A stretch of DNA of 64,000 nucleotides from Oscillibacter sp. (GTDB lineage Bacteria > Bacillota > Clostridia > Oscillospirales > Oscillospiraceae). Position numbers and translations under genes: made by a program. Shown piece by piece: positions 39,516 through 47,333 of the stretch; position 1 is the first letter of the stretch; the number at the start of each line of letters is the position of its first letter. The stretch covers positions 27,230 through 91,229 of the forward strand of contig JAAWGR010000003.1 of NCBI GenBank assembly GCA_022795445.1, read 5' to 3'. The notes beneath the pieces are model-generated. The model was given only the letters and a program-made list of their open reading frames with translations. It had not been told where the DNA came from and did not search any database.

Positions 39516-42437
39516 TTGAAAGTTGGTCTTGACGTAGGTTCGACGACCATAAAATGCATCGTGCTTGACGACGCCGGTCAGATCCTATACAGTACATACG
39601 AACGGCATTTCAGCCATATCTTAGAGAAATCCGAAGAACTCCTGCGCCGTATCCCGGCGCAATTCCCCGCCGCTTCCACCGCCGAACTCGCCATCTCCGG
39701 CTCTGCCGGGATGGGCATGGCCGAGAGCGTGGAAATCCCCTTCGTCCAAGAAGTCTTTGCGACCCGCGTGGCCGCAAACCGTCTCGCCCCCGGCACCGAC
39801 GTTATCATCGAACTGGGCGGCGAGGATGCAAAAATCCTCTTCCTCACCGGCGGCATGGAGGTCCGTATGAACGGCTCCTGCGCCGGAGGCACTGGCGCAT
39901 TCATCGACCAGATGGCCACCCTCTTGAAAATGACCGCCGACGACATGGATGCCGCCGCCCTGCGGGCAGAAAAAACGTATACCATCGCCTCCCGCTGCGG
40001 CGTCTTCGCCAAAAGCGATGTACAGCCCCTCATCAACCAGGGGGCCAAAGCCGAGGACATCGCTGCCAGTATTTATCAGGCCGTGGTCAACCAGACCATC
40101 GCGGGCTTGGCCCAGGGACGTCCAATCAAAGGCAATGTTCTCTATCTGGGCGGCCCTCTCACCTTCTCCCACTGTCTGCGGAAGAGCTTCGACCGGACAC
40201 TGGGCGTCACCGGAACCTGTCCGGACAACAGCTTGCTCTTTGTCGCTTTAGGCGCGGCGTTTTATTCCGACCAGATGTTTAACCTTGCCAAGGTCGCCGA
40301 CCGACTCCAGGAACGAGGCGCATCGGAAACTTACCGCAGCCAACCGCCCCTGTTTGAGTCCCAGGCGGAGTACGAGGCTTTCCGGCTCCGTCACGCGAAA
40401 GCGGCCGTTCCCCGCGCCCCCTTTGGCGCGGATTATGCCGCGCCTGTCCATATTGGCATCGACTCTGGCTCAACCACCGTCAAAGTCGCCGTCATCGACC
40501 AGGAGGCCCGCCTCCTCTTTACGGACTACCAGCCGAACCTGGGCAACCCTGTGCCCTTGATCCGGGATGTTTTGCAGCGGCTTTATGATGAACACCCCGC
40601 GCTACACGTGGCTTCCGTCACCACCACCGGTTATGGAGAAGACCTGGCGCGCAGCGCTTTCCATGCCGATTACGGCGTCGTGGAGACCGTGGCTCACTTT
40701 GCTGCCGCACGGCACTTCCTGCCGAATGTCGACTTTATTATCGACATCGGCGGACAGGATATGAAATGTTTTAAGATCGAAGACGGCGCCATCAGCAACA
40801 TTTTTCTCAACGAAGCCTGTTCTTCCGGCTGCGGCAGTTTTTTGCAGACCTTTGCCCAGGCCCTGGGCCATGATGTGCGGGAATTCGCCAAGCTGGGCCT
40901 GTTTGCCGAACGGCCTGTAGACCTGGGAAGCCGCTGCACCGTGTTTATGAACTCCAGCGTCAAGCAGGCCCAGAAGGATGGAGCAAGCATCGAAAACATC
41001 TCGGCCGGTCTCTCGATCAGCGTCGTGAAAAACGCTATTTACAAGGTTATCCGCGCTGCTTCTCCTGAGGAATTGGGCCGAAACGTCGTTGTGCAGGGCG
41101 GTACCTTCTATAATGAGGCCGTCCTCCGCGCCTTTGAAAAGGAAATGGGCGTTGAGGTCATCCGCCCCGATATCGCCGGATTGATGGGCGCATTCGGCGC
41201 AGCCCTCTATGGACGTGGTAAAGCCTCCGCTCATCAAACCAGCACACTCCTGGACCGCAAAACCCTTACGGATTTCCGTCAGGAGACCGAAAACCGGGTC
41301 TGCGGCCTCTGCGGCAACAACTGTCAGCTCACCATCAACACCTTTGCCGACGGCGGCTCCTTCATCAGCGGCAACCGCTGCGACCGCCCCGTCACCGGCA
41401 AGGCCGACACCGGCACGCGAAATCTGTACGCATACAAGCGCAAGCTGATTTTGGGCTATAAACCCGTACCGGGCAAGCGGGGGAAAATCGGCCTCCCCCT
41501 CTGCCTCAACTTCTGGGAGCTACTACCTTTCTGGCATACGTTCTTCACCCATCTGGGCTTTGCCGTCTGCCACAGCCCCCTCTCCAGTCGGGATTTGTAC
41601 TTAAAAGGGCAGGCCACCATCCCCAGCGACACGGCCTGCTTCCCTGCCAAACTTGCCCATGGGCACATCCAGTTCCTCTCCAAGCTGGGCCTTGACGCCA
41701 TTTTCTATCCCTGCATGACCTACAACATCGACGAGGGCCTGGGCGACAACCATTATAACTGTCCTGTTGTTGCTTACTATCCTGAAGTGATTGCCGGGAA
41801 TTGTCCCGAGGTCAAGCAAACAAAGTTTATCTATGATTATGTAGGCCTTCATCGCCCTAAGGATTTTACGAAGAAAATCTTCGACATCCTCCGCCGGCAC
41901 TTCCCAGACATCTCCAAAAAAGAAATCCGCGACGCTTCCGACGCAGCCTACGCCGAGTATGCACACCATATGTCCCTCGTCCGAAAAGAAGGAGAACGCA
42001 TCATCAACCAGGCGCGTGCGGAAGGACGGCGCATCATCGTCCTGGCAGGCCGTCCCTACCACGTCGACCCGGAAGTCAACCACGGCATTGATACCCTGAT
42101 TACCCGCTTCGGCGCGGCGGTGGTAACGGAGGATTCCATCTCCAACCGCGTCGAAAAATTCCAAACGACCGTCCTGAACCAGTGGACGTACCACTCCCGC
42201 CTCTATGCCGCCGCAAAATACTGCTGCGGACAGCCTGATATGGACTTGGTACAGCTGGTCAGCTTCGGCTGCGGCGTGGACGCCATCACCACCGATGAAA
42301 CCCAGGCCATTTTGCAGGCCAAAGGCAAGCTATATACACAGTTGAAAATCGATGAAATTACCAATCTGGGCGCGGTGCGCATCCGCCTGCGGAGCCTGTT
42401 CGCCGCCCTGGATGACGAAACGCGAAAGGAGGCGTAA
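39516..42437 (+). CDS. Tandem-ASKHA acyl-CoA dehydratase activase (BcrAD/BadFG-like) with DUF2229-type C-terminus; TTG start
   Basis: AAAGGAGG SD then TTG; (M)KVGLDVGSTTIKCIVLDD and second HIGIDSGSTTVKVAVIDQ; NGSCAGGTGAFIDQMATLL; NEACSSGCGSFLQTFAQALG. Confidence 0.93.
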   Translation: MKVGLDVGSTTIKCIVLDDAGQILYSTYERHFSHILEKSEELLRRIPAQFPAASTAELAISGSAGMGMAESVEIPFVQEVFATRVAANRLAPGTDVIIELGGEDAKILFLTGGMEVRMNGSCAGGTGAFIDQMATLLKMTADDMDAAALRAEKTYTIASRCGVFAKSDVQPLINQGAKAEDIAASIYQAVVNQTIAGLAQGRPIKGNVLYLGGPLTFSHCLRKSFDRTLGVTGTCPDNSLLFVALGAAFYSDQMFNLAKVADRLQERGASETYRSQPPLFESQAEYEAFRLRHAKAAVPRAPFGADYAAPVHIGIDSGSTTVKVAVIDQEARLLFTDYQPNLGNPVPLIRDVLQRLYDEHPALHVASVTTTGYGEDLARSAFHADYGVVETVAHFAAARHFLPNVDFIIDIGGQDMKCFKIEDGAISNIFLNEACSSGCGSFLQTFAQALGHDVREFAKLGLFAERPVDLGSRCTVFMNSSVKQAQKDGASIENISAGLSISVVKNAIYKVIRAASPEELGRNVVVQGGTFYNEAVLRAFEKEMGVEVIRPDIAGLMGAFGAALYGRGKASAHQTSTLLDRKTLTDFRQETENRVCGLCGNNCQLTINTFADGGSFISGNRCDRPVTGKADTGTRNLYAYKRKLILGYKPVPGKRGKIGLPLCLNFWELLPFWHTFFTHLGFAVCHSPLSSRDLYLKGQATIPSDTACFPAKLAHGHIQFLSKLGLDAIFYPCMTYNIDEGLGDNHYNCPVVAYYPEVIAGNCPEVKQTKFIYDYVGLHRPKDFTKKIFDILRRHFPDISKKEIRDASDAAYAEYAHHMSLVRKEGERIINQARAEGRRIIVLAGRPYHVDPEVNHGIDTLITRFGAAVVTEDSISNRVEKFQTTVLNQWTYHSRLYAAAKYCCGQPDMDLVQLVSFGCGVDAITTDETQAILQAKGKLYTQLKIDEITNLGAVRIRLRSLFAALDDETRKEA

Positions 42438-42442
42438 AGGGA

Positions 42443-43813
42443 ATGGAGCAGCTGCAATATCCACGATTTACGCCGGAGATGAAGAAGACGCACAAGATTC
42501 TTATTCCCAACATGGCCCCGGTACAGTTCCGCATCCTGGCCGCGGTCATGGAACAGGCAGGGTACACCTGTGAGCTGCTGGAAAACTGCGGCAGCCAAGT
42601 TTCGGAGTTAGGACTGAAATACGTCCACAACGATACCTGCTATCCCGCCCTGCTGGTGATCGGGCAGTTCCTGGACGCACTGGCCTCCGGGAAGTACGAC
42701 CTGGACCACACCGCCCTCATCATCACCCAGACCGGAGGCGGCTGCCGGGCGTCCAACTACATCTACCTCCTCCGTAAGGCCCTGGCAAAGGCCGGTTATG
42801 GACAGGTACCAGTGGTGAGCCTGAACTTCTCTGGTTTGGAGAAGGATTCCGGCTTCCCGCTGACGCTGCCCCTCCTGCGGAAACTCCTGGCGGTGATTTA
42901 TTACGGCGACCTCCTGGTTGCCCTGAAAGCTCAAACGGAACCTTATGAAATCGAAAAGGGCAGCGCCGCCGCCATGCAGGAAAAATGGTTAGATACCATC
43001 TGCCGATGGGTCAGGGAGGACAAGGGATACAGCAGCCATGCGATGAAAATCGCCATGCCAAAAATCGCGGCGGAGTTTGCCGCCATCCCCGTCCGCCGGA
43101 TTCCGAAAGTCAAGGTGGGCGTTGTTGGCGAGATTTATGTTAAATATTCTCCGCTTGGAAACAATGATCTGGAAAAATTCCTTGCCTCCCAGGACTGTGA
43201 GGTCAACCTTCCCGGCTTGATGGGGTTCTTGCAGTACTGTATCTACAATCCAGGCGAGACGGCCCGTCTTTACGGCGGCGGCTTCCTGGAAAAGCACGTC
43301 CCTACCCTTGCGCTCCAGTTTATTGAGAGCATGGAAAAGGTGGTTATTAAGGTTTTGAAGGACAATGGCTATCACGCCCCTCTTCCCTTCCGGGAGCTGG
43401 TGAAGCTGGCTGACGGCATCATTGGCCGCGGCGATAAAATGGGGGAAGGCTGGCTTCTCACCGCCGAAATGATCGAACTGGTTCAAGCAGGTTATGAGAA
43501 TATTGTTTGTGCCCAGCCCTTCGGCTGTCTGCCGAACCATATTTGCGGCAAGGGTATGATTAACAAGATTCGAGAGCTGTATCCCCAAGCCAATATTACG
43601 CCGATCGACTATGATCCCAGCGCCACCCGTGTGAACCAAGAGAACCGGATCAAGCTTATGCTGGCAGTTGCCCGAGAGCGTCTTGGGGAGCAGCGGGCAG
43701 AAGAAATCCCGGCCCCTCAGGAGCCGGAGAAGCAGCTTTCTGCTGTGCAGAGCCTGACAGCAGCCGTACAAAGCCGCACCCAGGACAGCAATCATGCCAA
43801 GGCTATGGTGTAG
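42443..43813 (+). CDS. 2-hydroxyacyl-CoA dehydratase-family / CoA activase-associated Fe-S protein
   Basis: NDTCYPALLVIGQFLDAL, IITQTGGGCRASNYIYLLRKAL; 5 nt after the activase. Confidence 0.85.
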   Translation: MEQLQYPRFTPEMKKTHKILIPNMAPVQFRILAAVMEQAGYTCELLENCGSQVSELGLKYVHNDTCYPALLVIGQFLDALASGKYDLDHTALIITQTGGGCRASNYIYLLRKALAKAGYGQVPVVSLNFSGLEKDSGFPLTLPLLRKLLAVIYYGDLLVALKAQTEPYEIEKGSAAAMQEKWLDTICRWVREDKGYSSHAMKIAMPKIAAEFAAIPVRRIPKVKVGVVGEIYVKYSPLGNNDLEKFLASQDCEVNLPGLMGFLQYCIYNPGETARLYGGGFLEKHVPTLALQFIESMEKVVIKVLKDNGYHAPLPFRELVKLADGIIGRGDKMGEGWLLTAEMIELVQAGYENIVCAQPFGCLPNHICGKGMINKIRELYPQANITPIDYDPSATRVNQENRIKLMLAVARERLGEQRAEEIPAPQEPEKQLSAVQSLTAAVQSRTQDSNHAKAMV

Positions 43814-43821
43814 CTGCGGGA

Positions 43822-43880
43822 TTGCTTTTTCGAGAAAAAGCAACAAAAAGGACCTACTTTTTCTTGTAAGAAAAAGTAGG
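43822..43880. repeat. Two adjacent perfect inverted repeats
   Basis: TTGCTTTTTC-ga-GAAAAAGCAA (43822-43843) and CCTACTTTTTCTT-gt-AAGAAAAAGTAGG (43853-43880). Confidence 0.85.
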
Positions 43881-43898
43881 CAAAAAGAACTTTTTATG

Positions 43899-43923
43899 AA
43901 AAGACCGCCAAAGGCGGTCTTTT
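43899..43923. terminator. Bidirectional terminator upstream of the tsaD 3' end
   Basis: AAAAGACCGCC-aaa-GGCGGTCTTTT. Confidence 0.8.
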
Positions 43924-43929
43924 CACGTG

Positions 43930-44937
43930 TTATTCGGAGATATCCAGCGTTGCGTAAGCGTTCAGCTCCATTCCAGCCGTATGGCCTGCCTGATACTCAT
44001 AGTATCCCTGCGCCGCAATCATAGAGCCGTTATCGCCGCATAGCTTCAACGGCGGCAGGTACAATTTACACCCCTGCTCCGCACACGCCCGCTCCAGGTT
44101 TCTGCGGATGATGGTGTTTGCCGCCACACCACCCGCGGCAACAATGGTCTTTCGTCCCGCCAGACGCGCCGCTTCCATGGCCCGCGGCACCAGGGTATCG
44201 CTGACTGCCTGGGTAAAATCCCGCGCCAACGCCGCCCGGTCCAGCCCTCCGCCAACCTGTTCCGCGTGATGTGCCAGATTGACCACCGCTGTTTTCAGCC
44301 CGGAAAAGCTCATGTCCAGCGGTGCGCCATCCACATGGGCATGGGGCAGCTTGTACACGCCGCCCGCTGACTGCTGTGCCAGCTCGTCCATCGGCTTGCC
44401 GCCTGGGTACGAAAGCCCCAGCACCCGCGCTGCCTTGTCAAAGCACTCCCCTGCCGCGTCGTCTCGGGTCGCGCCTAAGATGCGCATGTCTGTGTAGTCT
44501 GCTACGTCTACCAACAACGTATTGCCGCCGGAAATCGCCAGTGCCAGAAACGGCGGCTCCAACTCCGGGAACGCCAGGTAGTTTGCCGCAATATGTCCCC
44601 GGATATGGTGGACAGGGATCAGCGGCACCCCCAGCCCCCACGCTGCGGATTTGGCAAAGCTCAGCCCTACCAGGACGGCCCCGATCAGCCCCGGCGCATA
44701 TGCCGCCGCCACCGCGTCGATGTCCGAGCGTGTACACCCGGCGTCCGCTAAGGCTTTTTCCGTCAGCGCTGCAATGGCTTCCACATGCCGTCTGGACGCA
44801 ATTTCTGGCACGACGCCGCCATACAGCGCGTGCATATCCGCCTGGGACGCAATCGCGTCCGACAACACCCGCCGTCCGTCCTCTACGACCGCTGCGGCGG
44901 TTTCATCACAGGTAGATTCAAATCCTAAAATCTTCAT
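43930..44937 (-). CDS. tsaD: tRNA N6-adenosine threonylcarbamoyltransferase TsaD
   Basis: MKILGFESTCDETAAAVVEDGRRVLSDAIASQADMHALYGGVVPEIASRRHVEAI. Confidence 0.96.
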   Translation of the reverse strand: MKILGFESTCDETAAAVVEDGRRVLSDAIASQADMHALYGGVVPEIASRRHVEAIAALTEKALADAGCTRSDIDAVAAAYAPGLIGAVLVGLSFAKSAAWGLGVPLIPVHHIRGHIAANYLAFPELEPPFLALAISGGNTLLVDVADYTDMRILGATRDDAAGECFDKAARVLGLSYPGGKPMDELAQQSAGGVYKLPHAHVDGAPLDMSFSGLKTAVVNLAHHAEQVGGGLDRAALARDFTQAVSDTLVPRAMEAARLAGRKTIVAAGGVAANTIIRRNLERACAEQGCKLYLPPLKLCGDNGSMIAAQGYYEYQAGHTAGMELNAYATLDISE

Positions 44938-44954
44938 GCAGCCTCCCCAAATCC

Positions 44955-45551
44955 TTAGCTCTCATCCCACGGCACCTGGGGGGACGGTGCGGCCGCCGGA
45001 TCCCGTGGAATTTGGATGAATTGTTCATATTTATCTGCCGGAAAGCGGTTTTTGTAGATAAATTGGTGCTGCTTGATCAGTTCATCATCTGGAACCGGCT
45101 CCGCCGCCCAATATAACGTTTTGTAGTGTACCCCGAACAATTCTGTGTCGTAACCAGCCATTCGGGCCTGGTTACGGGCATAGAACCCCAGACGGCGCTC
45201 CGCAAGCGCGGGGTCTTCCGCATGGATGGGCGCCTCGCATTCTCCTAAGATCACCGTACCTGCTTCCATTTTAAGCAGTTCCGACAAAATCAGCGATCCA
45301 AGGCCGTCGTTCCGGCGATGGGCGGAAACACAGAGATAGTCCAACAACGACCATCCAGGCTTTCCCAACCATAAAAAGCACTCGCCAGCCAGTTCCTCAC
45401 CGTCAAAGAGGCACCATGGACGGTAACAGCCATCTTGGCACATGGCCTGGATGTTTTCCAGCGGCTTCAGCTCGGATGGCGGGAAAGCAGTTTTCATATC
45501 CACTTCATAGGCCCGTTCCAATTGCTCCGGTGTGGGCAGCCGCATTTCCAT
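44955..45551 (-). CDS. GNAT family N-acetyltransferase
   Basis: MEMRLPTPEQLERAYEVDMKTAFPPSELKPLENIQAM...LDYLCVSAHRRNDGLGSLILSELL. Confidence 0.85.
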   Translation of the reverse strand: MEMRLPTPEQLERAYEVDMKTAFPPSELKPLENIQAMCQDGCYRPWCLFDGEELAGECFLWLGKPGWSLLDYLCVSAHRRNDGLGSLILSELLKMEAGTVILGECEAPIHAEDPALAERRLGFYARNQARMAGYDTELFGVHYKTLYWAAEPVPDDELIKQHQFIYKNRFPADKYEQFIQIPRDPAAAPSPQVPWDES

Positions 45552-45552
45552 A

Positions 45553-46035
45553 TTATCCCTCCCCCGTTTCCTCTTTGTATACAAATTTACGCGTCATAAG
45601 TATCGCATCCTCTTTTGGGTGTTCATAGTAATTTTTCCGCCGCCCAACCCCGCGGAAACCTCGGCTCCCATAGAGCGCAATGGCCGCGTAATTGGACGCC
45701 CGGACTTCCAGCGTCAGGAACGCCAGACGGTTCCCCTGGGCAAAATCCAGGAACACTTGCAGCAGCTTTCCTGCAATCCCTTGACGGCGGCATTCCGGCG
45801 AGACGGCTACATTTAAAATATACCCCTCATCCAAAACCACTTGCAGCCCGGCGTAACCTACAACCTTCCCCCCTGCGTCCAGAGCTACCAGGAACGCTGA
45901 CAGAGCATTGTCCAATTCCTCTGCCAGCATGTTCCGAGACCAGGGGTCCGAAAAACAAACCCGCTCCAGTTCAACGATCTCGTCTAAATGATCTGCCGTC
46001 ATGGGGACAATCTGCACCTGTATCCGCTTCTCCAT
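45553..46035 (-). CDS. rimI: Ribosomal protein S18-alanine N-acetyltransferase RimI
   Basis: MTADHLDEIVELERVCFSDPWSRNMLAEEL...ILNVAVSPECRRQGIAGKLLQVFL...LEVRASNYAAIALYGSRGFRGVGRRKNYY. Confidence 0.92.
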   Translation of the reverse strand: MEKRIQVQIVPMTADHLDEIVELERVCFSDPWSRNMLAEELDNALSAFLVALDAGGKVVGYAGLQVVLDEGYILNVAVSPECRRQGIAGKLLQVFLDFAQGNRLAFLTLEVRASNYAAIALYGSRGFRGVGRRKNYYEHPKEDAILMTRKFVYKEETGEG

Positions 46036-46063
46036 TTTACCTCTCCTTCTTGATTCCTCCATA

Positions 46064-47293
46064 TCACCGCTCACGGCCTGCCAGCCGGTCCGGAACCAAC
46101 AGCCGGATGGCTCGTTCCGGTTTGTAACAGCAAAGATCATGCAGCGTCAACGCCAGATGGCGGAGGATTTCCTCGTCCTCTGAGACGGCAAAAAACGTCC
46201 ATTCCTCACAGGCGTACTCAACAAATGGACCGTCCGCTGGGTAAAACGTTGATAGGACTTCTTTTGCCAGACGCTCCCAGTCCCAGCCCGTGCCGGACAG
46301 TCCCGCCCGGAGGAACAGTTCCGTTTGATAGCCCCGCGTTTCCAGGCCAAGGCAAACGTTTTTTCCGTCCTGAGACCAGCAAAACGGTGCAATATCCTCT
46401 TGCAGCCATGTCAGTGGGTCACAGCAGGAGGGCCGGTCCCGGTCTGCCGCCGGGTCGATTTTTTGTAAACGCCGCTCTAGGGGCTCGATGTTCCCACCCC
46501 GTGCGGAAACGTAATCCCATTCCGGTTTCAGCAAGGGGAACAACCAGTAAAAATTTACCGAGCCGCCTCCAGGCAAATACGCCGGTTCCAACGGGTATTG
46601 GTTCCAAAGATCTTCCAGCAGAAGCGCGCCGGCAAATCCGGCGCTGATGGCAGAAAATCCCCGGTAGGCCGAACTGGGGCCAATCCAGTTCTTTTCCACC
46701 AGCAGGTGCTGGGCGGTGTCCCGCAGGAGCCGCATGGGCCATTTGTCCTCTGGGTCCCAGTCCGGCGGCAGAAGGATTGCAAGCTCCGACTGCATCGGCA
46801 CAGGGCCGCCCCATATCGTATAGGCCCCAATCCCTACGGTGACCGCCCGCCAATAAGGCGATACCTCCGTCGGCGGTATGAGGGCAACGTCGATGGGCAT
46901 CAGCTTGGGCTGCTCCTCTTTGTCCCACTGGCGGATCGGGTCAAAGGTCCTCTCAATGTAAACTTCCAGCGTCCGCCGCTCCGCGGGCGTGTACCGCGCC
47001 TGACAGCACAAATCTCGCCGCTCTTGGAGCTGCTTTTCCTGGGCTGCCACCGCTGCTTCGGCAGCCTGCCTCTTCTTTTTCTCAGCCTGCTTCATTGGCA
47101 CGAACGTCATCAACACGCCGAACGCTCCAGCTACGGCAAATAAAATAACCACTTTCCAGAGGTCCCGGAACTCCCACAGGAACAATACCAACAACAGTCC
47201 TATGATACCGCACCACAGCCATTTTTTCAGCTGCTTCTTTTCATTTTTCAATGGGCAAGCACACTCCTTTACGGCTCTACGCTCAGAAACCAA
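46064..47293 (-). CDS. Membrane-anchored suppressor-of-fused (SUFU)-domain protein
   Basis: N-terminal TM pair; MPIDVALIPPTEVSPYWRAVTVGIGAYTIWGGPVPMQSELAILLPPDWDPEDKWPMRLLRDTAQHLL; NFYWLFPLLKPEWDY; exact start uncertain. Confidence 0.7.
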   Translation of the reverse strand: MVSERRAVKECACPLKNEKKQLKKWLWCGIIGLLLVLFLWEFRDLWKVVILFAVAGAFGVLMTFVPMKQAEKKKRQAAEAAVAAQEKQLQERRDLCCQARYTPAERRTLEVYIERTFDPIRQWDKEEQPKLMPIDVALIPPTEVSPYWRAVTVGIGAYTIWGGPVPMQSELAILLPPDWDPEDKWPMRLLRDTAQHLLVEKNWIGPSSAYRGFSAISAGFAGALLLEDLWNQYPLEPAYLPGGGSVNFYWLFPLLKPEWDYVSARGGNIEPLERRLQKIDPAADRDRPSCCDPLTWLQEDIAPFCWSQDGKNVCLGLETRGYQTELFLRAGLSGTGWDWERLAKEVLSTFYPADGPFVEYACEEWTFFAVSEDEEILRHLALTLHDLCCYKPERAIRLLVPDRLAGRER

Positions 47294-47333
47294 GCGGTCT
47301 CCTCCGTCGGCTCGCCAATCAGGTACAAACGCT

